A stretch of DNA of 64,000 nt. Source: Ferrovibrio sp041906005 (GTDB taxonomy: Bacteria > Pseudomonadota > Alphaproteobacteria > Ferrovibrionales > Ferrovibrionaceae). Below, piece by piece: positions 59,195-64,000 of this stretch (the stretch's first letter is position 1; each line of letters opens with the position of its first letter). Both the position numbers and the translations under genes were made by a program. The stretch spans positions 2,914,001 through 2,978,000 of the forward strand of contig NZ_JAYRJY010000001.1 in NCBI RefSeq assembly GCF_041906005.1, given 5' to 3'. Below the pieces are notes generated by a model. That model saw nothing but the letters and a program-made list of their open reading frames with translations. It ran no database searches and was not told the origin of the DNA.

Positions 59195-59228
59195 ACGTGG
59201 ATGGCCGGCACAAGGCCGGCCATGACGT
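59195..59228. repeat. REP-like palindrome b
   Basis: ACGTGGATGGCCGGC, spacer ACAAG, then GCCGGCCATGACGT, an imperfect inverted repeat of the same family as 58214-58246. It lies 80 bases before the hydrolase start. A decayed half element (ACGTCATGCC) is visible at 59171-59180. Confidence 0.75.
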
Positions 59229-59254
59229 GTGAACGAGTGACTATTGAATAAGTT

Positions 59255-59286
59255 CGTCATGCCCGGACTTGATCCGGGCATCCACG
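59255..59286. repeat. REP-like palindrome c
   Basis: CGTCATGCCCGGA, spacer CTTGA, then TCCGGGCATCCACG, directly after the oxidoreductase stop on the minus strand. Same family as elements a and b; probably ends that transcript. Confidence 0.75.
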
Positions 59287-59288
59287 AT

Positions 59289-62200
59289 TTACTCGGCCGC
59301 GGTCGCCATGGGCGCGGTGGGGGCGCGGAAGGTGGCCAGCAGCTTGGCTTCCTTTTCCTTCGCCGCCGCCAGGTGCTTCACCTTCACATGGCCATAGCCG
59401 CGGATTTCTTCCGGGATCTTCGCCAGCTGCACGGCCAGTGCGTGATTCTGCGGGTTCAGCTTCTCGCACAGTTCCTCGACCAGCGCGAAGTAATCGGCGA
59501 TGAGCTGGCGCTCGGTGCGGCGTTCCTCGGTGCGGCCGAAAATGTCAAAGGCCGTGCCGCGCAGGAATTTGAATTTCGCCAGCAGGCCGAAGGCGCGGAA
59601 CATCCACGGGCCGAATTCCTTCTTCTGCGCGATGCCGGTCTCCGGATCGGGCGGATTGAGCAGTGGGGGGGCCAGATGGAAGCTGAGGCGGAAATCGCCG
59701 TCGAACTGCGCGTTCAGCTTCTTGAGGAACTCGCCGTCGGAATAAAGCCGCGCCACCTCATACTCATCCTTATAGGCCATCAGTTTGAAGGCATAGCGCG
59801 CCACGGCCTCGGCAAAGCCGGTCATGCCCTTGGCCCTGTTCGCCTCGGCATGGCGGGCTTTTTCCACCAGCGCCTTGTAGCGTTCGGCATAGGCGGCATT
59901 CTGCCAGGCGGTCAGCCGCGGCAGACGGTCGGCCAGCAATTCGTCCACCGTCTTGGCAAAAGCCTTCGGTTCGATGGCGCTCAGCGTCGGCCGGGCGATA
60001 TCGTCCACCACCTTGGGATCCTGGGCATAGAGCCGGCCCCAGTTCAGGGCCCTGATATTGGCATCGATGGCGGTGCCGTTCAGCTCGATGGCTTTCAGCA
60101 GGGCATCCAGCGATACCGGAATCAGGCCGCGCTGCACGGCATAGCCCAGCATGAACATGTTGGTGGCAATCGCATCGCCCATCAGCACGGTGGCGATGCG
60201 GGTGGCTTCCACGAATTCCGACAGGTTCTCGCCGGCGGCATTGCGGATCGCCTGCACCATCTGGTTGTCGTCCAGCTGCAGGTTCGGATTGAGCTGGAAG
60301 GCGGCGGTGGGCGTGAGATGGGTGTTGATCAGCGCGCGGGTGGCGCCTTTCTGCATTTTCTCCAGCGCGGCATCGCCGGCCGCCACCACCATGTCGCAGC
60401 CCAGCACCAGATTGGCGCCGCCTGCTGCCACGCGCACGGCGTGGATGTCATCCGGGTTTTGCGCGATACGCACATGGCTCAGGACCGCGCCGTTCTTCTG
60501 CGCCAGGCCCGTGAAATCCAGCACGCTGGTGCCATAGCCCTGGATATGCGCGGCCATCCCCAGGATCTGGCCGATGGTCACCACGCCGGTGCCGCCGATG
60601 CCGGTGATTAGGATGTTGTAGGGCTGGTCCAGCGGCGCAACTTCCGGTGCCTTCAGGCCAGCGAACAGGCCGTCCACGTCGCTGTCGCTCGGGCCCTGCT
60701 GCAGCTTCACCTTGGCGCGCTTCACCTTGCCGCCATGCACGGTGACAAAGCTGGGGCAGAAGCCCTTCACGCAGGAGAAGTCCTTGTTGCAGGACGACTG
60801 GTTGATCTTGCGCTTGCGGCCCAGCTCGGTTTCCAGCGGCTCGACCGAGACGCAGTTGGATTTCACCGAACAGTCGCCGCAACCCTCGCAGACCGCCTCG
60901 TTGATGAACACGCGCTTGTCGGGATCGGGAAAGGTGCCGCGCTTGCGGCGGCGGCGCTTTTCGGCGGCGCAGGTCTGGTCGTAGATCAGAACGGTGCAGC
61001 CTTCGATCTCGCGCAGCTCGCGCTGCACGGCATCCAGTTCGTCGCGGTGGCGGATGGTCACGCCGGGCGCCCATTCGGTGCCGACCGGATATTTGTCGGG
61101 CTCGTCGGTGACGACCACGATCTTGCGCACGCCCTCGCCATAGACCTGCATGCTGATCTGCGGCGGCGTCAGCGGGCCGTCATGCGGCTGGCCGCCGGTC
61201 ATGGCGACGGCGTCGTTGTAGAGGATCTTGTAGGTGATGTTGACCTTGGCCGCGACCGAGGCGCGCAGGGCCAGCAGGCCGGAGTGATAATAGGTACCGT
61301 CGCCCAGGTTGGCGAAGATATGCTTGTCGTCGCTGAACGGCGCCTGGCCGATCCAGGGCGTGCCTTCGCCGCCCATCTGGGTGAATGTGGCCGTCGAGCG
61401 GTCCATCCACAGCGACATGAAATGGCAGCCGATACCGGCCACCGCACGGCTGCCTTCCGGCACGCGGGTCGAGGTGTTGTGCGGGCAGCCCGAGCAGAAA
61501 TAGGGCGTGCGCTGTGTCTTGCCGATGCTGCTGGCGGTGCGCTCCTTTTCCTTCTGCTCGATGAAGGCGATGCGCTCCTCGATGCGCGCATTGGTGCCAT
61601 AGCGCTTGAGCCAGGTATACAGCGCCTTGGCGACGATGGCCGGAGAAATCTCCCCGGCCGAAGGCAGCAGCCAGTTGCCCTGGGCATCGAACTTGCCCAC
61701 CACGCGCGGACGTACGTCCTCGCGCCAGTTGTAAAGCTGCTCTTTCAGCTGGTTTTCGATGATCGCGCGCTTTTCCTCGACGACGATCACTTCTTCCAGC
61801 CCTTCGGCGAAATGCCGCGCGCCTTCGCGCTCCAGCGGCCAGACCATGCCCACCTTATAAAGGCGGATGCCCATATCGGCCGCCATCTCCTCGGTGATGC
61901 CCAGGTCGTCCAGCGCCTGGCGGACGTCCAGATAGGATTTGCCGGTGGTGATGATGCCAAGGCGCGGACGCGGACTGTCGATCACCACGCGGTCGATCTT
62001 GTTGGCGCGGGCGAAGGCGAGGGCCGCATAGGCCTTGTGACGCTGCAGCCGGTCTTCCTGTTCCAGGATGGCGTCGGGCCAGCGGATGTTCAGTCCACCC
62101 GCCGGCATCTGGAAATCGGTCGGATAGGCGATCTGCAGGCGCTCGGGGTCGATGGAGACACTGGCCGAACTCTCCACCGTCTCGGTCTGGCACTTGAAGC

Positions 62201-62789
62201 CGACCCAGACGCCGGCATAACGCGACATCGCCCAGCCCAGCAGGCCGTAATCGAGGAATTCCTGCACATTGGCCGGATGCAGCATGGGCATCATCGCGGC
62301 CATCATCATGTGTTCGGACTGATGCGCCACGGTGGAGGAGGCGGCGCCATGGTCGTCGCCGCACAAGGCCAGTACACCGCCATGCTTCGACGTGCCGGCC
62401 GAATTGGCATGCTTGAACACGTCCATCGAACGGTCCACGCCCGGACCCTTGCCGTACCAGATGCCGAAGACGCCGTCGTATTTCGCCTTGGGGAACAGGT
62501 TGAGCTGCTGGCTGCCCCAGACCGCGGTGGCGGCCAGGTCCTCGTTCACGCCGGGCTGGAACTGGATGTGGTTGTCCTTGAGGAATTTGCGGGCGCGCCA
62601 GAGCTGCTGGTCGAACAGACCGAGCGGCGAACCGCGATAGCCGGAGATGAAACAGGCGGTGTTCAGCCCGGCCGCCAGATCGCGTTTCCGCTGCAGCATC
62701 GGCAGGCGGACCAGCGCCTGGGTGCCGGTCAGGAAGACGCGGCCACGCTCAAGGGTGTATTTGTCGTCCAGCGTGACATTCGCCAGCAT
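59289..62789 (-). CDS. indolepyruvate ferredoxin oxidoreductase family protein, fused subunits
   Basis: A 1166-residue single-chain 2-oxoacid:ferredoxin oxidoreductase, uniting IorA- and IorB-like parts. The pyrimidine-type ThDP domain is N-terminal (GTQALVRLPMLQRKRDLAAG, FISGYRGSPLGLFDQQLW). FCSGCPHNTST and LGDGTYYHSGLLALRASVAA belong to the catalytic ThDP region. A [4Fe-4S] motif CEGCGDCSVKSNC is near residue 635, with further cysteines in NKDFSCVKGFCPS. The gamma-like domain starts ILITGIGGTGVVTIGQIL near residue 725. It converts arylpyruvates or branched 2-oxoacids to acyl-CoA. A 27-bp palindrome lies just upstream. The fused form is normal for aerobic proteobacteria. Confidence 0.94.
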   Translation of the reverse strand: MLANVTLDDKYTLERGRVFLTGTQALVRLPMLQRKRDLAAGLNTACFISGYRGSPLGLFDQQLWRARKFLKDNHIQFQPGVNEDLAATAVWGSQQLNLFPKAKYDGVFGIWYGKGPGVDRSMDVFKHANSAGTSKHGGVLALCGDDHGAASSTVAHQSEHMMMAAMMPMLHPANVQEFLDYGLLGWAMSRYAGVWVGFKCQTETVESSASVSIDPERLQIAYPTDFQMPAGGLNIRWPDAILEQEDRLQRHKAYAALAFARANKIDRVVIDSPRPRLGIITTGKSYLDVRQALDDLGITEEMAADMGIRLYKVGMVWPLEREGARHFAEGLEEVIVVEEKRAIIENQLKEQLYNWREDVRPRVVGKFDAQGNWLLPSAGEISPAIVAKALYTWLKRYGTNARIEERIAFIEQKEKERTASSIGKTQRTPYFCSGCPHNTSTRVPEGSRAVAGIGCHFMSLWMDRSTATFTQMGGEGTPWIGQAPFSDDKHIFANLGDGTYYHSGLLALRASVAAKVNITYKILYNDAVAMTGGQPHDGPLTPPQISMQVYGEGVRKIVVVTDEPDKYPVGTEWAPGVTIRHRDELDAVQRELREIEGCTVLIYDQTCAAEKRRRRKRGTFPDPDKRVFINEAVCEGCGDCSVKSNCVSVEPLETELGRKRKINQSSCNKDFSCVKGFCPSFVTVHGGKVKRAKVKLQQGPSDSDVDGLFAGLKAPEVAPLDQPYNILITGIGGTGVVTIGQILGMAAHIQGYGTSVLDFTGLAQKNGAVLSHVRIAQNPDDIHAVRVAAGGANLVLGCDMVVAAGDAALEKMQKGATRALINTHLTPTAAFQLNPNLQLDDNQMVQAIRNAAGENLSEFVEATRIATVLMGDAIATNMFMLGYAVQRGLIPVSLDALLKAIELNGTAIDANIRALNWGRLYAQDPKVVDDIARPTLSAIEPKAFAKTVDELLADRLPRLTAWQNAAYAERYKALVEKARHAEANRAKGMTGFAEAVARYAFKLMAYKDEYEVARLYSDGEFLKKLNAQFDGDFRLSFHLAPPLLNPPDPETGIAQKKEFGPWMFRAFGLLAKFKFLRGTAFDIFGRTEERRTERQLIADYFALVEELCEKLNPQNHALAVQLAKIPEEIRGYGHVKVKHLAAAKEKEAKLLATFRAPTAPMATAAE

Positions 62790-62812
62790 CCGGTTTCTCC
62801 TCCCACCGACCG

Positions 62813-62839
62813 AATTAGGTCAGCATTACTTACCTAATT
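62813..62839. promoter_or_regulatory. 27-bp palindrome upstream of the ferredoxin oxidoreductase gene
   Basis: AATTAGGT and ACCTAATT are perfect 8-bp arms separated by 11 bases; the symmetry extends to 10 of 11 arm positions around a CATTA centre. It covers 24-50 bases before the start codon on the minus strand, the expected place for a dimeric repressor. Regulator unknown. Confidence 0.65.
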
Positions 62840-62975
62840 ATAGGGCGGACGCTGCGCCCGGTCGAGTGAAAACCGGCAGCATCACGGAAATGGTGCGCCG
62901 GTTGCTCTTTCAAGTGATTCTGGTAGATACCCCCAGGTAGTCAATCCGCCTTCCGCTCATTGTGCCAGGATCGTC

Positions 62976-63959
62976 ATGGCCATTCTGCTCACCGGTGCCG
63001 CCGGCTTTATCGGATTTCATGTTGCGCAAGCGTTGCTGGCGCGCGGCGATGAGGTGATCGGTCTGGATAATCTGAACGATTATTACGATCCGGCGCTGAA
63101 GCGCGCACGACTTGAACAATTGCAGGGTCGAAAAGGCTTCAAATTTTTCCAGGTCGATATCGCCGACGTTGATGCAGTGCAGCAGGCAACGGCCGGAGCC
63201 GATATCCGTCGGGTCGTGCATCTGGCTGCCCAGGCCGGCGTGCGCTACTCGCTGGTGAATCCGTATGCCTATATTCGCGCCAATCTGCTGGGCCATACGG
63301 TGATGCTGGAACTCTGCCGGCATCTGCCGAAATGCGAGCATATGGTCTATGCCTCGTCATCCTCGGTTTATGGCGGCAACACCAAGTTGCCCTTTGCGGT
63401 CGAGGATCGGGTCGATTCGCCGATCTCGCTCTATGCCGCCACCAAGAAGGCCGACGAGCTGATCAGCCACGCCTATGCGCATCTGTTCGGCTTCCCGCAG
63501 ACCGGCCTGCGCTTCTTCACCGTCTATGGGCCCTGGGGCCGGCCCGACATGGCGATGTACATCTTCACCAAGGCGATTTTCGAAGGCCGGCCGATCCAGG
63601 TCTTCAACAACGGCGACATGCAGCGCGACTTCACCTATATCGACGACATTGTCGATGGCATCGTGAAGACGCTGGACAATCCGCCGCCGCCCAACGAGCA
63701 GGGGCGGCCCTATCGCATCTACAATATCGGCAACAACAAGCCGGAACCGCTGCTGCGCATGATCGAGCTGATCGAGCAGGCGGTTGGCCGCAAGGCGGAA
63801 AAGCAGTTCCTGCCAATGCAGGACGGCGATGTGAAGGCCACCTACGCCGATATTTCGGCTATCCAGCGCGATACCGGCTTTGCGCCCACCACGCCGATCG
63901 ATGTGGGCATTCCGCGCTTCGTCGACTGGTATCGCCGTTACCACAACATGCTGCCATGA
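62976..63959 (+). CDS. NAD-dependent UDP-glucuronate 4-epimerase-like protein
   Basis: A 327-residue short-chain dehydrogenase/reductase-type sugar epimerase. NAD motif ILLTGAAGFIGFHVAQALLA, then GLDNLNDYYDPALKRARL typical of glucuronate epimerases. HLAAQAGVRYSLVNPYAYI, catalytic SSVYGGNTKLPF and the YAATKKADE YxxxK pair, RFFTVYGPWGRPDMAMYIFT and RDFTYIDDIVDGIVKTLD follow. It converts UDP-glucuronate to UDP-galacturonate for surface polysaccharide. The stop overlaps the next start (ATGA), so it probably heads a polysaccharide operon that leaves the window. Confidence 0.92.
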   Translation: MAILLTGAAGFIGFHVAQALLARGDEVIGLDNLNDYYDPALKRARLEQLQGRKGFKFFQVDIADVDAVQQATAGADIRRVVHLAAQAGVRYSLVNPYAYIRANLLGHTVMLELCRHLPKCEHMVYASSSSVYGGNTKLPFAVEDRVDSPISLYAATKKADELISHAYAHLFGFPQTGLRFFTVYGPWGRPDMAMYIFTKAIFEGRPIQVFNNGDMQRDFTYIDDIVDGIVKTLDNPPPPNEQGRPYRIYNIGNNKPEPLLRMIELIEQAVGRKAEKQFLPMQDGDVKATYADISAIQRDTGFAPTTPIDVGIPRFVDWYRRYHNMLP

Positions 63960-64000
63960 GCGAGCAACCCGATATCGCGACCCCGCGGATCGATCCGGAA
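63956..64000 (+). CDS. start of a gene cut by the window edge
   Basis: Fifteen codons (MSEQPDIATPRIDPE) are open to the window end; the ATG overlaps the epimerase stop as ATGA, implying translational coupling. Too short to identify. Confidence 0.55.
   Translation, partial: MSEQPDIATPRIDPE

Noticed and set aside
60735..62837. A 700-codon plus-strand frame opposite the ferredoxin oxidoreductase
   Set aside because: Antisense to conserved ThDP and iron-sulphur motifs; composition typical of a shadow frame.
1..64000. tRNA, rRNA, insertion sequences, prophage genes or toxin-antitoxin pairs
   Set aside because: None could be recognised on either strand by reading; no transposase, integrase or cloverleaf-like sequence was seen.

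Overview
The window looks like 64 kb of a GC-rich alphaproteobacterial chromosome. The lineage markers are the cell-cycle regulator GcrA, the nucleoid protein GapR (DUF2312), DUF1244 and DUF2093 proteins, a RegB/RegA redox two-component pair, an EcfG-type sigma factor with a matching promoter, and a lipid A gene block. A free-living Rhodospirillales-like heterotroph is my inference. I saw no rRNA, tRNA, insertion sequence, prophage or CRISPR array. Genes are tightly packed, with many overlapping start/stop codons. Almost all intergenic information sits in short palindromes and terminator hairpins.

Layout: 1-5.5 kb holds the end of an ACAD10/11-like acyl-CoA dehydrogenase, a DUF2817 peptidase, the EcfG-like sigma factor with a small upstream gene, a PRC-barrel stress gene behind a GGAAC-N16-CGTT promoter, and two tandem APH-type kinases, one with a degenerate active site. 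5.6-14 kb holds purD, whose 3' end is repeated in tandem, then xseA, a DUF2093 gene and an M23 peptidase gene facing a lipid A operon (msbA-like, DUF374, lpxK, LpxL-like). 14-20 kb holds transketolase, a chemoreceptor and cheW. 20-32 kb holds an HpcH/HpaI aldolase, a TPR-methyltransferase, a DapA-family lyase, an EAL phosphodiesterase and fatty-acyl-CoA catabolism genes (CoA ligase, MaoC hydratase, ECH1-like dienoyl-CoA isomerase, thioesterase, paired dehydrogenases). 32-35 kb holds two PhyH-type dioxygenases flanking gcrA, with an intergenic region dense in DnaA-box and GANTC motifs.

35-44 kb is a same-strand run: zwf translationally coupled to regB, then regA, a PPP phosphatase, hldE, an FAD oxidoreductase, an aldo/keto reductase, an unknown 152-residue protein and a double cyclic-nucleotide-binding protein. 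44-55 kb holds a FliL-like exported protein, prfC, a FadB-like bifunctional beta-oxidation enzyme, a TonB-like proline-rich protein, a MarR-centred cluster (SRPBCC, VOC, MarR, DUF899, DUF1428), and an operon of ferredoxin reductase, glutathione transferase and MFS transporter. 55-64 kb holds N-formylglutamate amidohydrolase, a YbdK-type ligase, DUF1244, gapR behind paired DnaA boxes, an alpha/beta hydrolase among REP-like palindromes, a 1166-residue indolepyruvate ferredoxin oxidoreductase behind a 27-bp palindrome, and a nucleotide-sugar epimerase.

Main themes are fatty-acid/acyl-CoA catabolism, redox and stress control, cell-envelope synthesis and cell-cycle control. The most rewarding points are the gcrA and gapR upstream regions, the kinase/pseudokinase pair, the purD-end repeats, the EcfG promoter, and a palindrome shared by two beta-oxidation loci.
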